Source: UBA964 sp037444685
GTDB taxonomy: Bacteria > Pseudomonadota > Gammaproteobacteria > Steroidobacterales > Steroidobacteraceae
Reading direction: 5' to 3'
Length of the DNA stretch: 64,000 bases
Assembly: GCA_037444685.1 (NCBI GenBank)
Contig: JBBILX010000005.1
Span: 124,001-188,000 of the forward strand
Within the stretch, counting starts at the first letter, position 1. Each line of letters opens with the position of its first letter. Made by a program: the position numbers and the translations under genes. The notes below the pieces were generated by a model. That model was not told the DNA's origin. It saw only the letters and a list, made by a program, of their open reading frames with translations, and made no database searches. Of the stretch, positions 1 through 7,762 are shown piece by piece.

Positions 1-838
1 CGACCGGCACGACCTGTCCGGTACCGACGCGCAGGCGGTCACCGATGCGAACCTCGGCGAGCGTCACGGTGGTGGCGGCGCCAGTCGAGCCGTCGAGTCG
101 CGTGACCCGCGCTGGCAGTGCGCGGGCGAGGGCGTCGCTGACGCTGGCGGCCTGGTGACGGCTGTTCATCTCGGCGTGCCGCCCGAGCAGCAGCAGGAAG
201 ACGAACATGACCACCGAGTCGAAGTAGACCTCTCCCGCGCCGCGCAGCGTGTTGATCACGCTCGCGGCGTAGGCGAGCAGCAGCGCGATCGAGACCGTCA
301 CATCCATCCCGAGTACGCGGTTGCGCAGGTCAAGGACGGCGCCGCGCAGGATCGGCGCACCCGAGTAGAACAGCACCGGGGTCGCGAACAGCAGGCAGGT
401 CAGCTTCAGGAACTCGGCGTAGCGCGGTTCGATGCCGTCGAACGCTCCGGTGTACAGGCCGCCCGCATACATCATCACCTGCATGCTGCCGAGGCCCGCG
501 AAGCCGATGCGCTTGTAGGACGTGCGGCGCTCGTCGCGGCGGATCGCCGCGGCTGATTCACCTGCCAGCGGCAGCGGGCGGAAGCCGAGCGCCGCGACCG
601 TGCGCAGGATCGCGGGCAGGGAGGTCTCGGTGCTCGCCCACGCGACCGACACGCGACCGTTGACGACGTTGACGTCAACGCTGCGCACCCCCTGCAGCCG
701 CTTCAGCGCGGCATCGATCGAGCGCGCGCAGTTGGCGCAGCGGATCCCCTCGGCATTGAACACGGCATGCCCCTCGCCCGCGGCCTCGCTGGCCCAATGG
801 CCATCGAGCAGCAGCGCGGCCGCGCCCCTCGCGCTCAC
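1..838 (-). CDS. ccoI: Copper-translocating P-type ATPase of the CcoI/FixI type (N-terminal part, cut by window edge)
   Basis: Inner-membrane ATPase that moves copper for assembly of the cbb3 oxidase. The frame starts at a GTG (838-836) that overlaps the stop of fixH as GTGA, and stays open for 279 codons to the left edge. An N-terminal heavy-metal domain shows an IRCANCARS motif (CxxC metal site, about residues 32-40). Hydrophobic helices follow, then the actuator-domain lead-in ending in TVTLAEVRIGDRLRVGTG and VVPV, as expected just upstream of the TGES loop of P1B ATPases. The phosphorylation motif lies outside the window. It is the last visible gene of the cco cluster, the usual place for ccoI. 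The class is near certain; the exact start is slightly less so because it is GTG. Confidence 0.9.
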   Translation of the reverse strand, partial: MSARGAAALLLDGHWASEAAGEGHAVFNAEGIRCANCARSIDAALKRLQGVRSVDVNVVNGRVSVAWASTETSLPAILRTVAALGFRPLPLAGESAAAIRRDERRTSYKRIGFAGLGSMQVMMYAGGLYTGAFDGIEPRYAEFLKLTCLLFATPVLFYSGAPILRGAVLDLRNRVLGMDVTVSIALLLAYAASVINTLRGAGEVYFDSVVMFVFLLLLGRHAEMNSRHQAASVSDALARALPARVTRLDGSTGAATTVTLAEVRIGDRLRVGTGQVVPV

Positions 839-1335
839 GGCGTTGCGGCTCCGAGGCGCCGTTGCGTCGCGGTGGCGGGCAGGCGCCCGCGGAGGCGCCA
901 GTCGTCGACGGCGTCGATCTGCACGAGCCACGGCCCGTCGCCCGGCGTTGCCGCGCGACCGCGGTAGAGGCCATCGCTGCCGCGTTCGAGGACCCATGTG
1001 CGGTCGCGGTCCGCCAGCGTGGCATGCGTGAGCCGCAGCGTCAGCTCCTCTGGGGCTTTGGCCTGTGGGGAGGCGAAGCGCAGCGCGACCATGGCAGCGC
1101 CGTCGGCCGTCACGGCGAGCTCGGCACTGACGCCGAGTTCGGCCGCGCGGCGCGCACGCGCGAGATCGGCGTCGAGCTCGAGCCCTTCTGAATGGTAGTA
1201 GGCGGGCAGTTCCGGTTCGGCGCCCGACAGCGAGACCCAGACCGTGATGATGCTGGCGAGGATCGTCGTGAGTGGCACGCCGACGACGATCCAGAGCACC
1301 GGAATCGGTCCGCGGTGAATGTCGGTCTCGCTCAT
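835..1335 (-). CDS. fixH: FixH/CcoH family cbb3 oxidase assembly protein
   Basis: Single-pass membrane protein of 166 residues. It has one N-terminal transmembrane helix (about residues 11-33) after the short MSETDIHRGP leader, followed by a soluble periplasmic domain rich in beta strands (LTLRLTHATLADRDRTW). Proteins of this family are needed for stable assembly of the CcoNOP complex and cooperate with the copper pump CcoI. The context is decisive: it lies 48 nt downstream of ccoG and overlaps ccoI by 4 nt. A GAGGAG Shine-Dalgarno lies about 12 nt before the ATG. Confidence 0.88.
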   Translation of the reverse strand: MSETDIHRGPIPVLWIVVGVPLTTILASIITVWVSLSGAEPELPAYYHSEGLELDADLARARRAAELGVSAELAVTADGAAMVALRFASPQAKAPEELTLRLTHATLADRDRTWVLERGSDGLYRGRAATPGDGPWLVQIDAVDDWRLRGRLPATATQRRLGAATP

Positions 1336-1383
1336 GGGACGGATGACTCCTCGTGCAGTGCCGGTCCGGCGGTCCGTGTCGGG

Positions 1384-2778
1384 TCAGCGGCTCGGGGCGA
1401 AGAAGCGGGCCTCGGCGCTTGCCGTCAGTCGTGGATCGGCCTCGGCCGTGACCGTGAAGCGGATCGTCTCGTTGCCGGTGGTCGCGAAGGCGTCGCGCTC
1501 GACTCGAACCGGTGCGTTGTAGACCTCGCCGGGCGCCGCATCGAAACTGATGCCCGGCGGCGCCAACGCGATGCCAGGCGAACCGGTGACGGTGACCCGG
1601 AACCGGTGCGGGCGTTCCTGCTTGTTCATGATCTTGAGCGTGTAGACGTTCTGCGCCTTGCCGTCGTCGGTCATCCGATAGAGCGTGTTGCGGTCGCGGA
1701 TCGCATCGACCGCGACCGGCTTGCGCAGCGCCAGCGCGACGACGAAGCCGACGACGAGCAGCAGCAGCAGAGTGCCATAGACGACGACCCGCGGTCGCAA
1801 CAGGCGCGTCGGCCGATGCTCGAGCGCATGCTGCGTCGTGTAGCGGATCAGGCCGCGACGGTAACCCATGCGGTCCATGACGCTGTCACAGGCGTCGATG
1901 CACATTGCGCAGGCGATGCACTCGTATTGCAGGCCATTGCGGATGTCGATGCCGGTCGGGCAGACCTGCACGCATAGCGTGCAGTCAGTGCAGTCGCCGA
2001 GGCCGCGTGCACGCGGGTCCTCGCCGCGCTTGCGTGAACCGCGCGGCTCACCGCGCTCTGCGTCGTAAGTGATGATCATTGTGTCGCGGTCGAACATCGC
2101 GCTTTGGAAACGCGCGTACGGGCACATGTACTTGCAGACCTGCTCGCGCAGATAGCCCGCGTTGCCGTAGGTCGCGAAGCCGTAGAAGAAGGTCCAGAAC
2201 GCTTCCCAGGGGCCGATCGACAGGTCGAGCAGATTAGCGCCGAGGGTGCGGATGTCGGAGAAGTAACCGACGAAGGTGAAGCCCGTCCAGGCCGCGAACG
2301 CGATCCAGAGGAATTGCTTCGCGGACTTGCGCGCGAGCTTCGCGGCCGACCAAGGAGCTTCGTCGAGCTTGATCCGCTTCGCGCGGTTGCCTTCGGTCAA
2401 CCGCTCCATCCAGAGGAACGCCTCGGTCCAGACTGTCTGCGGACAGGCGTAGCCGCACCAGAGCCGGCCGCCGACGGCAGTGAAGAAGAACAGGCTCAGC
2501 GCCGCGATGATCAGTAGCCAGCTCAGGAAGATGAAATCCTGCGGCCACATCGTCAGGCCGAACAGGTAGAACTTGCGTGCCGGCAGATCGAACAGCACGG
2601 CCTGCCGGCCGTTCCACTGCAGCCAGACGAGACCGTAGAAGATGCCGAGCAGTGCCCAGACGGCAATCCGGCGCAGCGACGCGAATCGCCCCTTCACCTC
2701 GCGCGGATAGACCTTGCGGTGCGCCTCGTAGTAGGAATCGGTGGCCGTGGCGGCGTGCGCCGGGGCGGTCGTATTCAT
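1384..2778 (-). CDS. ccoG: Cytochrome c oxidase accessory protein CcoG (FixG/RdxA), polyferredoxin-like membrane protein
   Basis: Membrane iron-sulfur protein of 464 residues, linked in other bacteria to copper reduction during cbb3 maturation. It has several N-terminal transmembrane helices with a GYACPQTVW motif, then two ferredoxin-like cysteine clusters (CTDCTLCVQVCPTGIDI and CIACAMCIDACD), a further helix, and a C-terminal Ig-like FixG domain. The frame is open 66 codons further upstream, but the ATG at 2778 overlaps the stop of the preceding small gene as ATGA and begins just before the family-typical YYEAHRKVYPREVKGRF segment, so that start is used. It lies in the ccoNOQP-ccoGHI operon. 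Confidence 0.93.
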   Translation of the reverse strand: MNTTAPAHAATATDSYYEAHRKVYPREVKGRFASLRRIAVWALLGIFYGLVWLQWNGRQAVLFDLPARKFYLFGLTMWPQDFIFLSWLLIIAALSLFFFTAVGGRLWCGYACPQTVWTEAFLWMERLTEGNRAKRIKLDEAPWSAAKLARKSAKQFLWIAFAAWTGFTFVGYFSDIRTLGANLLDLSIGPWEAFWTFFYGFATYGNAGYLREQVCKYMCPYARFQSAMFDRDTMIITYDAERGEPRGSRKRGEDPRARGLGDCTDCTLCVQVCPTGIDIRNGLQYECIACAMCIDACDSVMDRMGYRRGLIRYTTQHALEHRPTRLLRPRVVVYGTLLLLLVVGFVVALALRKPVAVDAIRDRNTLYRMTDDGKAQNVYTLKIMNKQERPHRFRVTVTGSPGIALAPPGISFDAAPGEVYNAPVRVERDAFATTGNETIRFTVTAEADPRLTASAEARFFAPSR

Positions 2779-3083
2779 CGGCGCGGATCTAGCATCCATG
2801 CAGTGAGTCCAGCGGCGATCGCGCAGCAGAGCCAGAAGAAAAGAAACCCGAAGCTGTAGAGCGTCATACGCGACCAGGGTTCGCCGGGAGCCGAGAACTG
2901 CGCACCGATCGGGGCCGGGTCGACGATCGCGAAGCACAGCAGTGTCGCGAATGCTGCGGCGAGGAACGAACTCCACGACACCGTGAAGAACAGGCGCACG
3001 AGGTGGGGCAGCTCGCGCTGGCCGGGGTAGGCGTCGTCGTCGAGCGTCGGCCGCCGTCCCGGACCCATCGAAGTCGGTTCCAT
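2775..3083 (-). CDS. Small two-helix membrane protein between ccoP and ccoG, function unknown
   Basis: About 102 residues from the ATG at 3083; an alternative GTG at 3110 would overlap ccoP by 23 nt. The sequence shows a polar N-terminus and two hydrophobic helices (about residues 35-60 and 75-98, the latter containing YSFGFLFFWLCCAIAAGLTAW). It ends 4 nt inside ccoG. Tight packing between ccoP and ccoG implies co-transcription and a role in oxidase assembly or stability, but that is inference. I do not recognise the family. Confidence 0.7.
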   Translation of the reverse strand: MEPTSMGPGRRPTLDDDAYPGQRELPHLVRLFFTVSWSSFLAAAFATLLCFAIVDPAPIGAQFSAPGEPWSRMTLYSFGFLFFWLCCAIAAGLTAWMLDPRR

Positions 3084-3087
3084 CGGC

Positions 3088-3999
3088 TCAGGGTCCGCTT
3101 TGCGCAACACGTTGCGCTCCGAGGCTCATGACGTATGCGGTCAGCAGGCGCACGCGTTCCTCGCCAAGACGCTCGCCCTGCGCCGGCATGGCGTTGTTGA
3201 CGCCATCGGCGACGACCTTGCGGATCGCCTCCACGGAGCCGCCGTGCAACCAGATCTTGTCTGTCAGGTTGGGTGCGCCGACCGCGGTGATGCCACGACC
3301 GTCGGCGCCGTGGCAGGCCGAGCACAGCAGTTCGAACTGCGCGCGCCCCTCAGCCGCATTGCCGGCAGCCGATGTGCGCCCGGACAGCGACAGCACATAG
3401 GCGACGACGTTCTCGACGCCATTGGCGCCGAGCACGGCTTCCCATCCCGGCATCGCGCCGACGCGACCCTCGTGGATCGTCGTGCGTACCGCTTCAGGTT
3501 CGCCGCCCCACAGCCAGTCGCCGTCGGTCAGGCTCGGGAAGCCCGTCGCGCCGCCGCCGTCCGAGCCGTGGCAGGCCGCGCAGTTGTTGGCGAACAGGTT
3601 GCGGCCGATCCTGAGCGCCTCGGCGTCACGCGCCAGATCCTCGAGCGGCACGCCATCGAAACGTGCGAGCGCGGCCCGTGCCTTGCGCTCCTGCTCGGCC
3701 TGCATCCGTTCCCACTGCCTCTGCTGCGTCCAGCCGAGCGTGCCCTTGGCCGAACCGAGCGCCGGGTAGAGCACGAAGTAGATCAGCGAGAAGACGACGG
3801 TGAGGATGAACAGCCACAGCCACCAGCGCGGTAGCGGATTGTTGTACTCCTGCAGATCGCCGTCCCAGACGTGTCCCGTCGTATCGGTCGTCGTCGCGGA
3901 CTCGCCGCGACGCTTGCGCATCCACCAGAGCAGCCAGACCGCGGCGATGATATTGGCCAGGGTGAGAATGACGACGAAGAGATTCAGACCAGTGCTCAT
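3088..3999 (-). CDS. ccoP: cbb3-type cytochrome c oxidase subunit III CcoP (diheme cytochrome c)
   Basis: Membrane-anchored diheme cytochrome (303 residues) that passes electrons to CcoO and CcoN in the high-affinity terminal oxidase. Two transmembrane helices (about residues 5-27 and 58-80) flank a short loop with HVWDGDLQEYNNPLPRWW, the CcoP signature. Two c-type heme sites follow: CAACH at 140-144 and CSACH at 226-230, each with a downstream Met ligand candidate (GAMPGW, NAMPAQ). The length is normal for the family. The start overlaps the end of ccoQ as ATGA. Confidence 0.97.
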   Translation of the reverse strand: MSTGLNLFVVILTLANIIAAVWLLWWMRKRRGESATTTDTTGHVWDGDLQEYNNPLPRWWLWLFILTVVFSLIYFVLYPALGSAKGTLGWTQQRQWERMQAEQERKARAALARFDGVPLEDLARDAEALRIGRNLFANNCAACHGSDGGGATGFPSLTDGDWLWGGEPEAVRTTIHEGRVGAMPGWEAVLGANGVENVVAYVLSLSGRTSAAGNAAEGRAQFELLCSACHGADGRGITAVGAPNLTDKIWLHGGSVEAIRKVVADGVNNAMPAQGERLGEERVRLLTAYVMSLGAQRVAQSGP

Positions 4000-4205
4000 G
4001 TGCGTTCGCGATCGCTCGCGCCTCGGCTCGAAGACGTGTCATGGGGGCGAGGGGGCGCATCGTCCTCCTCGAGGGGCATGCGCCCGGCGCGGTCGAATTC
4101 GTCGCGTCGGCGATGGCTCCATGCCCAGGCCACGATGGCCAGGAAGGCGAGCATCGCCAGCACGGTCGTCACGCCGCGCAGCAGGTTCAGGGTGTCGGGG
4201 CTCAT
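3996..4205 (-). CDS. ccoQ: cbb3-type cytochrome c oxidase subunit CcoQ
   Basis: Small 69-residue protein with one transmembrane helix (about residues 10-30, VTTVLAMLAFLAIVAWAW) and a charged cytoplasmic tail, as in CcoQ, which stabilises the oxidase and is also linked to redox signalling in some bacteria. The ATG at 4205 overlaps the ccoO stop and its own stop overlaps the ccoP start, both as ATGA, giving a fully coupled ccoO-ccoQ-ccoP block. Assignment rests on position and topology more than sequence identity. Confidence 0.88.
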   Translation of the reverse strand: MSPDTLNLLRGVTTVLAMLAFLAIVAWAWSHRRRDEFDRAGRMPLEEDDAPPRPHDTSSSRGASDRERT

Positions 4206-4810
4206 TGCCATTGCTTCGACGCCAGCCCCAGGCCCTGCAGGTAGGCGATCAGCGCCTCCATTTCGGTGCGACCCTCGACCTCCGCCGAAGCCGCCACGAT
4301 CTGCTCGTCCGTGTACGGTACGCCGAGCGTCCTGAGGGCGCGCATCTTCTTCGGCGTCAGCGCCGCATCGACGGTCCGCTTCTCGAGCCACGGATAGCCC
4401 GGCATGTTCGATTCCGGGACGAGGTCGCGCGGATTGAGCAGGTGCAGCCGATGCCACTCGTCAGAATAGCGGCCGCCGACCCGCGCGAGATCCGGGCCCG
4501 TGCGCTTGGAGCCGAACTGGAACGGATGGTCGTAGACCGACTCACCGGCCAGCGAGTAGTGGCCGTAGCGTTCTGCCTCACCGCGCAGCGGCCGCACCAT
4601 CTGCGAATGGCAGTTGTAGCAACCCTCGCGGACGTAGACGTCGCGACCCTCGAGCTGCAGGGCCGAGTACGGCTCGACCCCGGGTGCCGGTGCAGTCGCC
4701 TCTGACGACAGGGCGAGCGGTATGATCTCGACGAGTCCGCCTATGCTGATGACGACCGCGACCAGGACGCCGAGCAGCGCGCTGCTCTTTTCGATGGAAC
4801 CGTGATTCAT
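4202..4810 (-). CDS. ccoO: cbb3-type cytochrome c oxidase subunit II CcoO (monoheme cytochrome c)
   Basis: Membrane-anchored monoheme cytochrome c of 202 residues. One N-terminal helix (about 10-34) precedes the heme site CYNCH at residues 64-68 in the family-typical REGCYNCHSQMVRPL context. FQFGSKRTGPDLARVGGRYSDEWH and a probable Met ligand in SNMPGYPWL follow. It sits between ccoN and ccoQ with 4-nt overlaps on both sides. Length and motifs match the family. Confidence 0.97.
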   Translation of the reverse strand: MNHGSIEKSSALLGVLVAVVISIGGLVEIIPLALSSEATAPAPGVEPYSALQLEGRDVYVREGCYNCHSQMVRPLRGEAERYGHYSLAGESVYDHPFQFGSKRTGPDLARVGGRYSDEWHRLHLLNPRDLVPESNMPGYPWLEKRTVDAALTPKKMRALRTLGVPYTDEQIVAASAEVEGRTEMEALIAYLQGLGLASKQWQ

Positions 4811-6294
4811 GCCGCGCTCCGATTCGCCGCCGACGCTGGCGATTCACGCCCGGCGCCGATGGTCTTGATGACGTTGTAGGCCATGATGAACATGCCGGCG
4901 AGCACGAGCGTTCCGCCCAGCAGCCGCACGGCGTAGTACGGATAGGTCGCCTTGAGCGCCTCGACGAACGTGTAGGTCAGCGTGCCGTCGGCGTTCGTCG
5001 CGCGCCACATGAGGCCCTGCATGACGCCGGCGATCCACATCGAGGCGACATAGAGCACGATGCCGATCGTCGTCGTCCAGAAGTGCCAGTCGATCAGCCG
5101 CGTGCTCCACATGTTGGTGCGGCCGTACAGGCGCGGTATCAGTACGTAGAGGCAGCCTACCGTGATCATGGCGACCCAGCCGAGCGCGCCCGAGTGCACG
5201 TGCCCGATGGTCCAGTCGGTGTAGTGCGAGAGCGCATTGACCGTCTTGATCGACATCATCGGCCCCTCGAAGGTCGACATGCCGTAGAACGACAGCGAGA
5301 CGATCATGAACTTGAGGATCGGGTCGGTGCGCAGTTTGTGCCATGCGCCGGAGAGCGTCATGATGCCGTTGATCATGCCGCCCCAGGACGGTGCGAGCAG
5401 CATCAGCGAGAAGGCCATGCCCAGCGACTGCACCCAGTCCGGCAGTGTCGTGTAGTGAAGGTGGTGCGGCCCCGCCCACATGTAGATCGAGATCAGCGTC
5501 CAGAAGTGGACGATCGACAGACGATACGAGTAGATGGGCCGACCCGCCTGCTTAGGCACGAAGTAGTACATCATGCCGAGGAAGGCCGCCGTCAGGAAGA
5601 AGCCGACCGCGTTGTGCCCGTACCACCACTGCACCATCGCATCGACGACGCCGGCGTACGCCGAATAGCTCTTGGTCAGCGTCACCGGTATCTCCGCGCT
5701 GTTGACGATGTGCAGCACGGCGATCGTGACGATGTAAGCCGCGAAGAACCAGTTGGCGACGTAGATGTGACTGACCTTGCGCTTGGCCAGCGTACCGAAG
5801 AAGACGATCGCATAGGCGACCCAGACGATCGCGATGAGCACGTCGATCGGCCACTCGAGCTCGGCGTACTCCTTGCTCGTCGTCCAGCCCATCGGCAGCG
5901 AGATCACCGCGAGCACGATGATCAGTTGCCAGCCCCAGAACGTGAATGAGGCCAGTCCCGGCGCGAACAGTGGCGTGTGGCAGGTGCGCTGCACGATGTA
6001 GTACGAGCAGGCAAAGATGCCCGAGCCGCCGAACGCGAAGATCACGGCGTTGGTGTGCAGCGGCCGCAGCCGGCTGAACGTGGTCCACGGCAGGTCGAGG
6101 TTCAGCGCGGGGAACAGCATCTGCGCCGCGATGATCACTCCGACGAGCATGCCGACGATGCCCCAGATCAAGGTCATGATCGCGAACTGCCTGACGACGC
6201 CGTCGTGGTAAACGGCCGTCGCCGGTGCTGCCTCCGCGACCGGTGCGCCGACGGCCGTTGCTGTGACCGCCTGCCCGAATTGATATGCCGTCAT
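4807..6294 (-). CDS. ccoN: cbb3-type cytochrome c oxidase catalytic subunit I CcoN
   Basis: Heme-copper oxygen reductase subunit (495 residues) that reduces O2 at a heme b3-CuB centre. About 12 transmembrane helices are visible. Conserved histidine contexts include RPLHTNAVIFAFG, WWYGHNAVGFFL, the AGPHHLHYTTLPDW loop (the usual CuB pair) and DWTIGHVHSGALGW. It is the first gene of the minus-strand operon ccoN-O-Q-P-(small)-G-H-I. The 170-nt region upstream separates it from a divergent cytochrome c4 gene and holds a TACGTA element that could be a FixJ site. I saw no FNR/Anr box there. Confidence 0.98.
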   Translation of the reverse strand: MTAYQFGQAVTATAVGAPVAEAAPATAVYHDGVVRQFAIMTLIWGIVGMLVGVIIAAQMLFPALNLDLPWTTFSRLRPLHTNAVIFAFGGSGIFACSYYIVQRTCHTPLFAPGLASFTFWGWQLIIVLAVISLPMGWTTSKEYAELEWPIDVLIAIVWVAYAIVFFGTLAKRKVSHIYVANWFFAAYIVTIAVLHIVNSAEIPVTLTKSYSAYAGVVDAMVQWWYGHNAVGFFLTAAFLGMMYYFVPKQAGRPIYSYRLSIVHFWTLISIYMWAGPHHLHYTTLPDWVQSLGMAFSLMLLAPSWGGMINGIMTLSGAWHKLRTDPILKFMIVSLSFYGMSTFEGPMMSIKTVNALSHYTDWTIGHVHSGALGWVAMITVGCLYVLIPRLYGRTNMWSTRLIDWHFWTTTIGIVLYVASMWIAGVMQGLMWRATNADGTLTYTFVEALKATYPYYAVRLLGGTLVLAGMFIMAYNVIKTIGAGRESPASAANRSAA

Positions 6295-6349
6295 AAAGAC
6301 ACCCTTGCCAGACGGCTTGCATGTTCGAAGCGGTGATGCGGTGCAGGAA

Positions 6350-6356
6350 TACGTAG
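6350..6356. promoter_or_regulatory. Candidate FixJ-type site (TACGTAG) between ccoN and cytochrome c4
   Basis: The 170-nt intergenic region between divergent ccoN (starts 6294) and the cytochrome c4 gene (starts 6465) contains AATACGTAGATC. Known rhizobial FixJ-binding sequences carry a GTAMGTAG-like core, and this copy matches 7 of 8. A FixL/FixJ pair is encoded 0.7 kb away. TACGTA is a 6-bp palindrome that should occur a few times by chance in 64 kb (another copy lies inside ccoN at 5153-5158), so only its placement is suggestive. Confidence 0.35.
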
Positions 6357-6464
6357 ATCACGCAGGCAGTCACGGCTGTAGGTAGAACTCACGATCTGCG
6401 GGTCGCCGCACTGGCATAGAGTCGAAATCAGCTTGGAGCGTCGGATCGGAGCAGGAGTCGCGCG

Positions 6465-7121
6465 ATGAAGGTGAAGACGGTGGCCTTGCCACTCGTGGCG
6501 CTGATGGCGGCGACGCTCGCGCCGCGGGGCGGAGCGCTGTCCGAGGTGTCGGCGGCGCTGGCCGCCAAGGCCGATCCCGCGCGCGGCGCCGAGATCTATC
6601 GCACCTGCTCAGCCTGCCATGGCGACGACGGCGGGGGCGTGCGCGATGGCAGCATCCCGGCCATCGGTGGCATGCCCGCGCCACTGGTCGCACGTCAGCT
6701 CGTCAACTTCCGCCGCGAGCAGCGAAGCGACATCCGGATGGAGCACTTTGCGGATGCGCGCCACCTCGCCTCTGCGCAGGAGATCGCCGACGTCGCGGCT
6801 TACGTCGCGAGCCTGGAGCGGCGAACACAGGCAGGCATCGGCGACGGACGCGCACTCGACGCCGGCGCCAAGGCCTACTTCCGGGCCTGTGCATCCTGCC
6901 ACGGAGCCTTGGGGCGCGCAGGTCGCGACGGGGCGACGCCTGCGCTCGCCGGTCAGCACCAGGCCTATCTGGAGAGGCAGCTCCGCGATGCCCTTGCGGG
7001 GCGCCGGCCGAGCATGCACGGGATCCATCGGATGCCGCTGCGCGGCCTCACCGATGAGGAGCTGGTCGGCATTACCGACTACCTGTCGCGGATGACGCCC
7101 GAACCGCGCGCGGCGCGCTGA
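6465..7121 (+). CDS. Periplasmic diheme cytochrome c, c4 type
   Basis: Secreted 218-residue protein with an N-terminal signal peptide (KVKTVALPLVALMAATLA, cleavage near residue 25-30) and two cytochrome c domains, with heme sites CSACH at 48-52 and CASCH at 142-146. Repeated YVASL / YLSRM tails match the two-domain c4 architecture. Such proteins donate electrons to cbb3 oxidases. It is divergent from ccoN and shares its intergenic region, so the oxidase and its likely donor may be regulated together. Whether it is the physiological donor cannot be told from sequence. Confidence 0.9.
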   Translation: MKVKTVALPLVALMAATLAPRGGALSEVSAALAAKADPARGAEIYRTCSACHGDDGGGVRDGSIPAIGGMPAPLVARQLVNFRREQRSDIRMEHFADARHLASAQEIADVAAYVASLERRTQAGIGDGRALDAGAKAYFRACASCHGALGRAGRDGATPALAGQHQAYLERQLRDALAGRRPSMHGIHRMPLRGLTDEELVGITDYLSRMTPEPRAAR

Positions 7122-7131
7122 CGCGTGCGCC

Positions 7132-7746
7132 TCAGCGCGATTCGAGTTCCATGACCATGCGGACGAGCTGGGCGAGCGAGGCGGCCTCCATCTTCTCCAT
7201 GACCCGAGCGCGATGGATCTCCACCGTGCGCTGGCTTACTCCGAGGTCCCCCGCCATGACCTTGTTCGCCTTGCCGGTCGTGACGAGGGCGAGGACCTCG
7301 CGCTCGCGCGGCGTCAGCGATTCGTAGCGCGCGCGGATCTTGTCCCTCTCAAGCAGCTGCGCGCGGTTACGCGCGTCTCGCTCGATCGCCCGCTGGATCC
7401 GGTCGATCAGATCCTGATCGCGAAAGGGTTTCTGCAGGAAGTCGAAGGCACCGTGCTGCATCGCCTCCACCGCCATCGGTATGTCGCCATGCCCGGTGAT
7501 GAAGACGACGGGGATGATGGCGCCGCGTCGATTGAGCTCTTCCTGCAGTTCTAGGCCGCTCATGCCGGGCATGCGCACGTCGAGCACGAGGCAGCCGGGC
7601 TGAGCCGGATCCCAGGCGGCGAGGAAATCGCGCGCCGAGCCGTAGGCGACGGCGGGGAGGCCGACCGACTTGAGCAGCAGACGCAGCGAGCTGCGCACGG
7701 CGTCGTCGTCGTCGACGATGAAAACGGTCGCGGGTCTGTGGTTCAT
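7132..7746 (-). CDS. fixJ: FixJ-family response regulator (receiver plus LuxR-type HTH)
   Basis: Transcription factor of 204 residues. The receiver domain spans about 1-120, with the acidic pocket VDDDD near residues 11-15, phospho-acceptor Asp56 in LVLDVRMPG, and Lys106 in DFLQKPF. A linker leads to a LuxR-type helix-turn-helix with SLTPREREVLALVTTGKANK and SQRTVEIHRARVMEKM, the NarL/FixJ signature. It is transcribed 16 nt downstream of the FixL-like kinase. In rhizobia FixJ activates fixK and, through it, cbb3 oxidase genes. Here direct action on the adjacent cco promoter is plausible but unproven. Confidence 0.92.
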   Translation of the reverse strand: MNHRPATVFIVDDDDAVRSSLRLLLKSVGLPAVAYGSARDFLAAWDPAQPGCLVLDVRMPGMSGLELQEELNRRGAIIPVVFITGHGDIPMAVEAMQHGAFDFLQKPFRDQDLIDRIQRAIERDARNRAQLLERDKIRARYESLTPREREVLALVTTGKANKVMAGDLGVSQRTVEIHRARVMEKMEAASLAQLVRMVMELESR

Positions 7747-7762
7747 CCCTGGTTTCTCCGTG

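Noticed and set aside
5153..5158. TACGTA inside ccoN as a regulatory site
   Set aside because: Lies deep in the coding region and is explained by the codons; it serves as a reminder that the motif occurs by chance.
6295..6464. FNR/Anr box upstream of ccoN
   Set aside because: No TTGAT-N4-ATCAA-like palindrome could be found by reading both strands.
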